Below, piece after piece: positions 25,060 to 32,525 of a DNA stretch of 49,762 nt. The translations under genes were made by a program, and so were the position numbers. Each line of letters begins with the position of its first letter. Position 1 is the stretch's first letter. Below the pieces are notes generated by a model that was given only the letters and a program-made list of their open reading frames with translations, was not told the origin of the DNA and did not search any database. The DNA comes from Verrucomicrobiales bacterium (lineage in GTDB: Bacteria; Verrucomicrobiota; Verrucomicrobiia; Limisphaerales; UBA9464), in contig JAIXZE010000446.1 of NCBI GenBank assembly GCA_027489875.1, forward strand, positions 1-49,762, in the 5' to 3' direction.

Positions 25060-26940
25060 TCAATGTCCCGACGACCTCGTGTAGATGGTCTTCCCCTCCT
25101 TGATCGTCTCGAGCACCCGGATCTCACGGATCCGGGCCGGATCCACCGTCAACGGATTGCGGTCCAGCACCACCAGGTCGGCCAGCTTGCCGACCTCCAA
25201 CGTGCCCTTCTCCGCCTCCTCGTGATACTGGTACGCCGCCCAGTCGGTCACCGCCTTCAATGCCACGTACGGGCTCACCCGTTCCTTCGGTCCCACCACC
25301 ACGCCGCTTCGGCTCAACCGGTTCACCGCCGTCCACGTCAGCATCAGGATGTCGGGCGGCACGACCGGGGAATCATTGTGGTTCGAGAACTTCAGCCCGA
25401 TCCCATGGGCATGCGCGAGCGGACTGATTCCAAACGCGCGCTCCGCACCGAACGTCTCGATGTGGGTATCGCCCCAGAAGAAGGTATGCGCCGTGAAGAA
25501 GCTGGGAACGATGCCAAGCGCCTTCATGCGATCCACCTGTTCGTGCCGCGCAAACTGGGCATGGATGGCCACCGGCCGCAGGTCCTTCGCGCCCACGATC
25601 CGTCGCGCCCGCTCGACGGACTTCAGGAAGGCTTCGACCGCGGCGTCGCCGTTCGAGTGGACCAGCATTTGCAGGTCGTTCCGATAACCCCACTCCACCC
25701 AGGCATCCAGCTCCGCCTGCTCGATCGAAGGATAGGCGCGGTAATCCGAAGGCAGCCCGGCCGGTGGACGGGTATACGGCAACGTCATGAACGCCGTCTT
25801 GCCCTGCGGCGACCCATCGCCCGTGATCTTCACCCCGCCGATCTTCAGGTGGTTTTCATACACACCGACGCGGATGCGCTGGGTGGATCCCTCGCCCGGC
25901 ACCGGCACTGCTTCCATGCCAGCGCGCCCGGGCCGCGCCCTGCCGGCATTCGAGACCTGCGACCCGGGCGGATACACCTCGACACCCTCCAGCGCCACCT
26001 CCCCCCGCATGACCTTGGTCAGTACCTTCCACATCGGGTAGCTCACCACGTCCAGCATCAACCGCCCCTGTCGCGCCTCTTCCTGCAGGAACTTCACGTT
26101 GTCCGGATTCGCGATGCCGTCCTGCGCGGTCGTGATCCCGTGACTCGCCCAGAGCTTCTGGACCTCGGCGAAGACCCGCACCTGTTCCTCGCGGGTCTGA
26201 CGCGGGAAAAACGGAAGGAACGCGTACGCCGCCTGCTCCTCGATGATGCCATTGGGCTCGCCGGTCGCCGGGTCCCGCTGGATCACGCCTCCCGGGATCT
26301 CTTCGGTATCCTTCGTCAACCGCGCCAGCTTCAACGCCGCACTGTTCGCCACCAGCAGGTGACCCGACGTGTGCAGGATGACGATCGGAACGTCCGCGCT
26401 CACCGCGTCCAGATCCACGCGCGTCGGATGCCGTCGCTCCTTCAACAGGCTGTCATCGTACCCGACCGCCACCACCAATCGCCCGGGCACGGGAGGCTTC
26501 TCGCGCAGGTGTTCCGCCAGCTTCCGTCGGATGTCCTCGATCGAGGTCACGTCGCCCACCGGGGGCGGGTTCAGCACCGGCAACGTCCATTGCTGGATGT
26601 AATCCGCGATGTGCCCGTGCCCGTCGATGAAGCCCGGCAACAGAACCCTTCCGCCCAGATCCACCACCCGTGTCCCCGATCCAACCTGCTTCATCGCGGC
26701 CGAACGCGAACCCGCATGAACAATCCTGCCCTCCCGAACCGCCAAAGCCTCCACATAGGCTGGCCGTTCTCCGGCCATCGTCAGGATCGGGCCTCCCATA
26801 TAGATCGTTTCGGCCGGCACCGTTCCATGCCCTCCCCCGGAAACAGCGCACCCCACCGATGCGAACATCCAGCAGGCCACCAAAGCCGCGCTTCCCAATT
26901 CTCGCCAACCCGGACGCCTTTCGTTGCTTCGCTCTCCCAT
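25060..26940 (-). CDS. Amidohydrolase-family lipoprotein (YtcJ-like)
   Basis: A protein of about 626 residues from the ATG at 26938-26940; a start 9 codons earlier is possible. A hydrophobic stretch ends in the lipobox-like ASVGC, so the protein is probably lipid-anchored after export. The metal-dependent hydrolase fold shows LPGFIDGHGHIADY (first two His ligands), a central K/H region with IRVGVYENHLKIGGVKITGDGSPQ in pieces, HSNGDAAVEAFL and a C-terminal composite domain with GKLADLVVLDRNPLTVDP. This is the YtcJ/DUF-type amidohydrolase layout. Substrates of the family are mostly unknown, and an amide or ester in the periplasm is a guess. It precedes the OprB porin by 66 bases, consistent with uptake of the product. 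Confidence 0.9.
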   Translation of the reverse strand: MGERSNERRPGWRELGSAALVACWMFASVGCAVSGGGHGTVPAETIYMGGPILTMAGERPAYVEALAVREGRIVHAGSRSAAMKQVGSGTRVVDLGGRVLLPGFIDGHGHIADYIQQWTLPVLNPPPVGDVTSIEDIRRKLAEHLREKPPVPGRLVVAVGYDDSLLKERRHPTRVDLDAVSADVPIVILHTSGHLLVANSAALKLARLTKDTEEIPGGVIQRDPATGEPNGIIEEQAAYAFLPFFPRQTREEQVRVFAEVQKLWASHGITTAQDGIANPDNVKFLQEEARQGRLMLDVVSYPMWKVLTKVMRGEVALEGVEVYPPGSQVSNAGRARPGRAGMEAVPVPGEGSTQRIRVGVYENHLKIGGVKITGDGSPQGKTAFMTLPYTRPPAGLPSDYRAYPSIEQAELDAWVEWGYRNDLQMLVHSNGDAAVEAFLKSVERARRIVGAKDLRPVAIHAQFARHEQVDRMKALGIVPSFFTAHTFFWGDTHIETFGAERAFGISPLAHAHGIGLKFSNHNDSPVVPPDILMLTWTAVNRLSRSGVVVGPKERVSPYVALKAVTDWAAYQYHEEAEKGTLEVGKLADLVVLDRNPLTVDPARIREIRVLETIKEGKTIYTRSSGH

Positions 26941-27008
26941 AGAATCCAGCACGCTAGGCAGGTCCATCGGGGAGTTGCCAGTTCCCAGTCACGCCCGCCG
27001 CAACGCGC

Positions 27009-27120
27009 CGCATCTTGACACTGCCCCCGTTTGGAAAGGATCCGGGGCGGCGATGTCCTCATCGCCATAGGAATGGCTTTGGAACGGCGACGAGGACGTC
27101 GCCACCCCGTTGCATGCAGG
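27009..27120. repeat. Palindromic element with decayed right end
   Basis: The left outer arm is GCATCTTGACACTGCCCC, followed by the GGGGCGGCGATGTCCTC core and its partner GGCGACGAGGACGTCGCC. The right outer arm is almost lost. The complete version is at 36529-36663. The remaining part of the gap (26941-27211) holds an AACTGG fragment and a TTGAAACTTCAAAC motif, and must carry promoters for both flanking genes. Confidence 0.8.
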
Positions 27121-27211
27121 GGCCGTCTCTTGAAACTTCAAACTCCTCCCCACAACGGCATGCCCCTTGAAGTTTCCCTCCCAAGACGGAACCCTCGCGC
27201 CTCGTTCCGCT

Positions 27212-28321
27212 GTGGATTCATCCCGTCATTCTGTTCCTGCCGTCCTGCTTGCCGACCCGGCCACCGCCGGGCTGCCGGTGGTGGCGCTGACGTCGCTGGA
27301 CCGCCTCATCGTCGCGGCGCACCGCGGCGGGTGCCGACCGATCACGGTGGTCGCGACCGGACCTCTTCCCGATCTTCGCCGGACCCGCGCCCTCGGCATC
27401 GCCTTTGAGGTCGTGGCCCAAACACCACCGCTCACCCACGGCACGCTGGTCGCCAGCACTGGCCAACTGGTGCTCGCCGGCGACATCCGCGAACTCACCG
27501 AACACGGTGGGCGCCTGACAACCCTCGACGGAACACCGCTCCCCTCCGGCCGGATCGAGAAACCCACGGCCGACCCAGCCAATCCCTGGAAGGACCTGCC
27601 TGGCGTCCCCGCCCGTGGCGTGGCCCGCCCCATCACCGACCCCTCGACAGCCCACGCTGCCGGCGAAGCCCTCTGGGCGTCCCTCTCCAGTTCCTCCGAT
27701 GGCACTGTCGACCGCTACTTCAACCGCCCCGTCGGACGCGTCCTCTTCTCCCGCTGGCTCGTCCACACGCCCATCACCCCAAACCAGATTTCCGTCGCCG
27801 CCACCGTCCTGGGCGTCACCGCCGGCGTCCTGTTCGGGTTCGGCATCCAGAACCTGTCTATCCTCGCGGCCATCCTCTTCCAGATCTCCGCCATCATCGA
27901 TTGCGTCGACGGCGACGTCGCGCGCGCGGTCTTCAAGGAATCGCCGCTGGGCAAGTGGCTGGACATCATCGGCGACCAGGTCGTCCACGCCTCGGTCTTC
28001 GCTGGAATCGCCATCGGTCTCTGGCGTCAGGGAGCGCAGGGCCCCTTCCTCTGGCTGGGTGGCAGCGCGGTCATCGGCGGGCTGATCGCCTTCCTGGTCA
28101 TCCTCCGCGGCATGCGTACACCCGGCCCCGCCAACACCCGGCTCCAGAAGCTCATCGACGCCGCCACCAACCGAGATTTCTCCGTGCTCGTGCTGATCCT
28201 TTCCTTCTTCGACCGCCTCGGCTTCTTCCTGTGGGCCGCCGCCATTGGCAGCCATGTGTTCTGGATCCTTGCGCTGATGCTGCAGCGCCAGCCACGCGCG
28301 GATTCAACAACCGCGCGATGA
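27212..28321 (+). CDS. CDP-alcohol phosphotransferase with N-terminal nucleotidyltransferase-like domain
   Basis: About 369 residues if it starts at the GTG at 27212 (MDSSRHSVPAVLLAD); a TTG at 27167 is an alternative, and neither has a ribosome binding site. The first ~150 residues (PAVLLADPATAGLPVVALTS, LDRLIVAAHRGGCRPITVV) look like a degenerate GT-A nucleotidyltransferase fold lacking the NTP-binding GxG signature. The C-terminal ~190 residues are membrane-embedded and hold the complete CDP-alcohol motif DCVDGDVAR...G...D...D at residues 230-255. Such enzymes move a phospho-alcohol between a CDP-activated substrate and an acceptor. It overlaps the next gene by 4 bases (ATGA), and a LicC/PntC-like nucleotidyltransferase lies 1.5 kb downstream. 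A lipid head-group role is inferred. Confidence 0.9.
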   Translation: MDSSRHSVPAVLLADPATAGLPVVALTSLDRLIVAAHRGGCRPITVVATGPLPDLRRTRALGIAFEVVAQTPPLTHGTLVASTGQLVLAGDIRELTEHGGRLTTLDGTPLPSGRIEKPTADPANPWKDLPGVPARGVARPITDPSTAHAAGEALWASLSSSSDGTVDRYFNRPVGRVLFSRWLVHTPITPNQISVAATVLGVTAGVLFGFGIQNLSILAAILFQISAIIDCVDGDVARAVFKESPLGKWLDIIGDQVVHASVFAGIAIGLWRQGAQGPFLWLGGSAVIGGLIAFLVILRGMRTPGPANTRLQKLIDAATNRDFSVLVLILSFFDRLGFFLWAAAIGSHVFWILALMLQRQPRADSTTAR

Positions 28322-29304
28322 AGCCCGCCGCGAAAACCGCCCTGCGGATCCTCCTGCTGGGCCTCGGCATCGGACTCTTCGCCGTCTACCTCGGCCGCAG
28401 TGGCGTCCGCGAGGTCTTTGGCGCATTCGCCAAACTGGGGGCCGCCGCGCCCCTGGTCCTGATCCCGTACTTCGCGGTCTATATCGTCGACGCCATCGGC
28501 TGGCGCCTGACGTTCCTTCCACCGGTGGCGCTGCGCTTCGTCACCTTCTGGCGCATCCGCTGGATCGGAGAAGCCGTCAACAACCTGATCCCCTCCGCCT
28601 ATATCGGCGGGGAAGCCCTGAAGGTGTACCTGCTGCGTCAGCGCGGCGTGGACGCCAGCGCCGCTACCACTGCGGCCATCGTTTCGAAATCCGCACAGAC
28701 CCTCGCGCAACTCCTGTTCATCTGTGCTGCCGCCGGACTTTTCCTCCGTATCGCTCCCGAGGTCCCGTGGCTCCGGCGCAGCCTCGCGGTCGTCCTCGGA
28801 GGCGGGCTCGCCGCCGTCGGGGTGTTGTTCTGGATCCAGTCCCGCGGCGTGTTCGGCTCCGTCCGTCAACTCACCGCGGCCGTCGGCTGGAATCCCGCGT
28901 GGCTTGAATCCCGACGCGAGAAGCTGGAGGCCACCGATCACCAGATCACCGGATTCTACCGCCATCATCGCGGCCGCTTCCTCGCGAGCACCAGCATGTA
29001 CCTCACGGGCTGGATGCTCGACGCCACCGAGATCTACCTGGTGGCCCATCTTCTCGGCCAACCGATCACGCCCACCCAGGCCCTCGTCGTCGAAGCCTTC
29101 GTCGGGGTCGCCAAGGTCATGGGCATGTGGGTCCCCGGTGCCATGGGCGTCCAGGAAGGCGGCATCCTCCTGATCGGCCGCACCGCCGGCCTGCCCGAAC
29201 CCCTGTGCCTCGCCTACGCCGTCCTCCGACGTGCCCGCGAAATCCTCTTCGTCGGCGTCGGCTGGATCCTCTTCTACCTTTCCCGGATCAGTCCGAAGGG
29301 GTGA
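28318..29304 (+). CDS. UPF0104/lysylphosphatidylglycerol-synthase-TM family membrane protein
   Basis: An integral membrane protein of 328 residues with about eight hydrophobic segments. The family pattern is visible: an N-terminal segment (ALRILLLGLGIGLFAVYL), RIRWIGEAVNNLIPSAYIGGEALKVYLL with the conserved N-x-x-x-P region, and GVAKVMGMWVPGAMGVQEGGILLI. Relatives include the flippase half of MprF, HpnL and AglD-like proteins, which handle lipids across the membrane. The catalytic aminoacyl-transferase half of MprF is absent. The ATG overlaps the CDP-alcohol phosphotransferase stop, so a role in moving or protecting the product lipid is a reasonable inference. It is not proven. Confidence 0.88.
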   Translation: MKPAAKTALRILLLGLGIGLFAVYLGRSGVREVFGAFAKLGAAAPLVLIPYFAVYIVDAIGWRLTFLPPVALRFVTFWRIRWIGEAVNNLIPSAYIGGEALKVYLLRQRGVDASAATTAAIVSKSAQTLAQLLFICAAAGLFLRIAPEVPWLRRSLAVVLGGGLAAVGVLFWIQSRGVFGSVRQLTAAVGWNPAWLESRREKLEATDHQITGFYRHHRGRFLASTSMYLTGWMLDATEIYLVAHLLGQPITPTQALVVEAFVGVAKVMGMWVPGAMGVQEGGILLIGRTAGLPEPLCLAYAVLRRAREILFVGVGWILFYLSRISPKG

Positions 29305-29819
29305 GGCGTTGGGGAGTTCCCAGATTTCAGTGCCCAGTTGCCAGTGCCGCTGGAACACCTTCGACATACCGTGCTCGTGCCCCGAAGGGGCAACAGTTGA
29401 AAGCGGGGTGGAACCCCGGGAACCACGCCACACAACGTCCTCTGTGCCCTGAAAGGGCACACGGAACAGCGTGCATGGGGTCACCGTTCGCCCCGTTGGG
29501 GCGAGGTGTCATGGGGGTGGGGTGCCCCTGGGTTCCGCTCCGCTCCACCCAGGGCTGTCTCCGTCCGCCGCGTTGCGGCGAGGACGGGCGTGGGATCCTT
29601 CTGGAAACTGGCAACTGGCCTCTGGGAACTCCCCGTTTGTAGGCCGCGTGCCCCCACGCGGCGCTTCATCCATCCGCCGGGTGAGGGGACCCGGCCTTCA
29701 CACAGAGTTGCCAGTTTCCAGAAGCCAGTTCCCAGAAATCTGGAAACTGGCAACTGGGAACTGGCAATTCCCTCCGGGCTTCAAACCTGAAACTCCCCCC
29801 GCCCCACTATGGCCAAACG
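29305..29819. other. Repeat-packed gap between flippase-like and nucleotidyltransferase genes
   Basis: 515 bases without a gene. In order: an AACTGG tract (29317-29345), a multi-hairpin cluster (CCCCGAAGGGG, GCCCTGAAAGGGC, GCCCCGTTGGGGC, CCGCGTTGCGGCG; 29380-29590), an AACTGG tract (29600-29634), one unit of the 74-base repeat (29638-29700), a fold-back AACTGG tract (29702-29772) and a TTCAAACCTGAAAC motif. Four families share one gap, so this looks like a repeat landing site. Confidence 0.8.
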
Positions 29820-30611
29820 GTGCCAGCCCGGTTAAAGTTCGGCGTGGATTCCGCTGTCATCTATGCCGCCGGACGGGCAACCCGCCTGGGACCCTCGTTT
29901 GCGAACACCCCGAAGATCCTGCTCCCGGTCGCCGGTCGCACCCTCCTCGACCGCCACGCGGAGAACCTCGCCGCCGTCGGCGTGAAGAACCTCTTCCTTG
30001 TCACCGGCCATTGCCGCGACCAGATCGCCGCGGTCATCCCGGAACTCTCCGAGCGCCACGGCATCCGCATCTACGAACTCCACAACCCGGACTTCACCGA
30101 GGGCAGCGCCATCAGCATGCACGTCTCCCTCGCCGCCATCGAACCCGCCGCCCAGTCCATCCTCATCATGGACGGCGACGTCCTCTACGGACCCGAACTC
30201 CTTCGCCGCCTCATCGATTCCCCCGCGCCCACCACCATGCTGGTGGACTTCGGCGTCGAGGCTCAGGACGACGACCCCGTCCTCGCTCCCATCCGCAACG
30301 GACGCCCCTTCGATCTCGTCAAGAAATGGGCCGGCAACGCCGACCGCGTCGGCGAATCCGTCGGGTTCTTCAAGATCGCCGCCGAACACCTTCCGTTCCT
30401 GGCGGCGCAGACCCGCGCCCGCACCCTCGGCATCCATCGGCGCGATTCCCTCGACGAAGTCCTCCGCGCCATGACCGTCGCGGGCCTGTTCCACTTCGAG
30501 GATGTCACCGGCCAACCCTGGACCGAGATCGATTTCCCCCACGATGTCGCCTACGCCCGCGACGTCATCATGCCCGCATTGGCCGCGGCCAAGACCCGGC
30601 TGAACGCCTGA
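29820..30611 (+). CDS. LicC/PntC-like NTP transferase (phospho-alcohol cytidylyltransferase candidate)
   Basis: 263 residues from the GTG at 29820; a second GTG at 29844 (MDSAVIYAAGRATRLG) gives a more typical N-terminus. The GT-A nucleotidyltransferase signature is clear: AVIYAAGRATRLGPSFANTP with PKILLPVAGRTLLDR. Metal-binding Asp residues are in IMDGDVLYG. NPDFTEGSAISMHVSL, GESVGFFKI and the end WTEIDFPHDVAYARD match the LicC (phosphocholine) and PntC (aminoethylphosphonate) cytidylyltransferases better than sugar-1-phosphate enzymes. It could supply the CDP-alcohol for the phosphotransferase at 27212. The actual alcohol is unknown. The 3' end overlaps the convergent glycosyltransferase by 61 bases. 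Confidence 0.88.
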   Translation: MPARLKFGVDSAVIYAAGRATRLGPSFANTPKILLPVAGRTLLDRHAENLAAVGVKNLFLVTGHCRDQIAAVIPELSERHGIRIYELHNPDFTEGSAISMHVSLAAIEPAAQSILIMDGDVLYGPELLRRLIDSPAPTTMLVDFGVEAQDDDPVLAPIRNGRPFDLVKKWAGNADRVGESVGFFKIAAEHLPFLAAQTRARTLGIHRRDSLDEVLRAMTVAGLFHFEDVTGQPWTEIDFPHDVAYARDVIMPALAAAKTRLNA

Positions 30612-31657
30612 TCGAGGCGATCGTCGGACTGTCGCACCCAGCATTGGAAGCGGTCATGGGCGACCCCAACGTTCAGGTCGTCCAACCGTGACAGGTCAAA
30701 CCGGTCCGAGGCCCGACCGAGGCCCGCACGTTCCAGATCGAGCGCGTTGAGCATCTGTTCAATGTGCCCTTCCACCGGCACGGCCAACGCCGGTTTCCCC
30801 AGCCACGCCGCCTCGGAAAGCGACTCGAACCCCGCGCTGCACACCACCGCCCGCGCCGTCGACATCATCCGCAGGAACTTGGCCGCGTGCAGTCGGTGCA
30901 CCCTCACCCCGTTGCCCAGCGACTCCTCTTCCGGCGCACCCGGACGTTCGCAGAAGACGTGCAGCGCCGAAGCGCCGAAACGCAGCTGCCACGCCATCAG
31001 TTCCGGGAGGTAACCCGCGTTCAACAGGTACACGAGGACGTGCCCGTGGTTCGCCCGGCCGTCCATCTGCAACAGGTCATCCCGCAGCAGCGGCGGCCCC
31101 ACCACCGTCCGGTCGTCCACCGGTGTCGCATCATAGAAAGAAAGCGCGTACCGGAGGCTCGCCTTGCCCGTCGCCGAAACAAACCGGCGAAGTCCCCACT
31201 GCGCCGGACGCTTCGTGGACAACCGGGGATATTGCGGGTGCGGCAGCATGTATTGATGCCCAACCGCCAGCACCGGCACCCCGATCCCACCCCGCCGGTG
31301 ATGCCAGCCCACCAACGGCTCCAGAAAGTTCACCAACAGGTCCGGCTGCGTCTCCTGCAAGACGGCGTCCATGCGCCGCAGGCTCGCCCGATAGGATCCC
31401 ATCCGGGAAACCAACTGCCACAGCGTCGCCGGCAGATTCACGCGCCGTTGCCCCCGATAGACAAACCCCGGACTCCGCAGGGGCGTCACCGGCACGTCGA
31501 ACCCACGCTCAAAAAAGTCCGGCCAACTCCGGTTGGGATGCGCCCCCGCCATCACGGCCACCACCGCGTGGCCCCGCCGCCGGCACCAGTCCCGCAGGGC
31601 CAACGCCTGCGTCATGTGCCCCCGCCCCTCTCCCTGCACCGCGAATGCGATCTTCAT
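30551..31657 (-). CDS. GT-B glycosyltransferase (MurG-like fold)
   Basis: 368 residues. I start at MKIAFAVQGEGRGHMTQALAL (ATG at 31655-31657), an obvious GT-B N-terminus with the glycine-rich GEGRGH loop; the longer frame upstream is only the reverse reading of its neighbour. The C-terminal domain shows VLVYLLNAGYLPELM, RAVVCSAGFESLSEAAWLGKPALAVPVEGHIEQMLNAL, the acceptor/donor loop typical of MurG-like and monogalactosyldiacylglycerol-synthase-like enzymes. Such enzymes glycosylate lipids or lipid-linked intermediates at the cytoplasmic face of the membrane. It is co-directional with, and overlaps by 149 bases, the LpxH-like phosphoesterase upstream, so they are tightly coupled. The target lipid is unknown. 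Confidence 0.88.
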   Translation of the reverse strand: MKIAFAVQGEGRGHMTQALALRDWCRRRGHAVVAVMAGAHPNRSWPDFFERGFDVPVTPLRSPGFVYRGQRRVNLPATLWQLVSRMGSYRASLRRMDAVLQETQPDLLVNFLEPLVGWHHRRGGIGVPVLAVGHQYMLPHPQYPRLSTKRPAQWGLRRFVSATGKASLRYALSFYDATPVDDRTVVGPPLLRDDLLQMDGRANHGHVLVYLLNAGYLPELMAWQLRFGASALHVFCERPGAPEEESLGNGVRVHRLHAAKFLRMMSTARAVVCSAGFESLSEAAWLGKPALAVPVEGHIEQMLNALDLERAGLGRASDRFDLSRLDDLNVGVAHDRFQCWVRQSDDRLDQAFSRVLAAANAGMMTSRA

Positions 31658-32378
31658 GGAATCGGATGAGCTCGAACGAACCGTCCCAGTGCTCGACCAG
31701 CGCGGAGCAACTCTCCACCCAGTCGCCACAGTTGAAATAGTCGAGCCCGTGCACCTTGCGCATCTCGGCCCGATGGATATGCCCGCAGATCACTCCGTCC
31801 ACTCCGGCCCCCGCCGCCAACCGCACCATTCCCTCCTCGAACTGGGTCACATACTGCACCGCGGATTTGGCCTGGAACTTGAGCCACGAGGACACCGACC
31901 AGTATCCAAAACCCATGCGCCGCCGCGCCCGGTTGAAGTACAGGTTGAAATCCAGGATGCCCGTATAGAGGCGCGAGCCCACCCGCTCCAGCAACCGGTT
32001 GAAGTGCACCAACCCATCCAGCTGGTGCCCGTGCAACACCAGGAACCGACGCCGATCCGCCGTCACATGGATCGCCCGTTCCACCAAGCGCAAGCCACCG
32101 AGCGGCATCCCGACGAACCCCTGCAGGAATTCGTCATGATTCCCATAGATATAGGTGACCTTGGTCTCCTTCCGGTTCTTCCGGAGGATTTTCTGGACGA
32201 CGGTGTTCGCGTCTTCACTCCAGGACCACTTCCGGCGCAGTTCCCATCCATCGATGATGTCCCCGACGAGATAGAGGTACCGGCACTCCGCATCGCGCAG
32301 GAAGGCCAGCAACGTATCCGCCTGCGCATGGCGGCTGCCCAGATGAACATCCGAGATCCAGATGGAACGGTATTGCAT
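31509..32378 (-). CDS. LpxH-like metallophosphoesterase (UDP-2,3-diacylglucosamine diphosphatase family)
   Basis: 289 residues. The calcineurin-like two-metal site is complete: SDVHLGS, GDIIDGW, GNHDEF, HGHQLDG and CGHIHRAE in order. Length and context resemble the UDP-2,3-diacylglucosamine diphosphatase branch, but the substrate of this subgroup is often uncertain, so a lipid A role should not be assumed. The fold seems to end near GSFELIRFHEDR. The last 50 residues, rich in Gly, Ala and Pro, are read from DNA that also encodes the N-terminus of the glycosyltransferase in another frame. That suggests a lost stop codon or a long overlap. It is the first gene of a two-gene unit. Confidence 0.9.
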   Translation of the reverse strand: MQYRSIWISDVHLGSRHAQADTLLAFLRDAECRYLYLVGDIIDGWELRRKWSWSEDANTVVQKILRKNRKETKVTYIYGNHDEFLQGFVGMPLGGLRLVERAIHVTADRRRFLVLHGHQLDGLVHFNRLLERVGSRLYTGILDFNLYFNRARRRMGFGYWSVSSWLKFQAKSAVQYVTQFEEGMVRLAAGAGVDGVICGHIHRAEMRKVHGLDYFNCGDWVESCSALVEHWDGSFELIRFHEDRIRGAGRGAGAHDAGVGPAGLVPAAGPRGGGRDGGGASQPELAGLF

Positions 32379-32525
32379 GGCCTATGCCGGCCCATGGGAA
32401 TCCTCGGGGCCGACACGCCATTGTTCACCACATTCTCCCGGCCGCGCTCAAGGAACATTCCACACGTCACTGCTTCATGACCGACCCGTCACCCACCGGT
32501 CACGTCGACACGTCAGCGCCACTCG

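Noticed and set aside
24805-27018. 737-codon plus-strand frame opposite the porin and amidohydrolase
   Set aside because: Antisense shadow with His/Arg-rich low-complexity sequence and no motif.
27212-30611. Di-myo-inositol-phosphate solute pathway
   Set aside because: The fused GT-A-like plus CDP-alcohol layout resembles IPCT/DIPPS, but the NTP-binding residues are missing in the fusion and no inositol-phosphate synthase is present.
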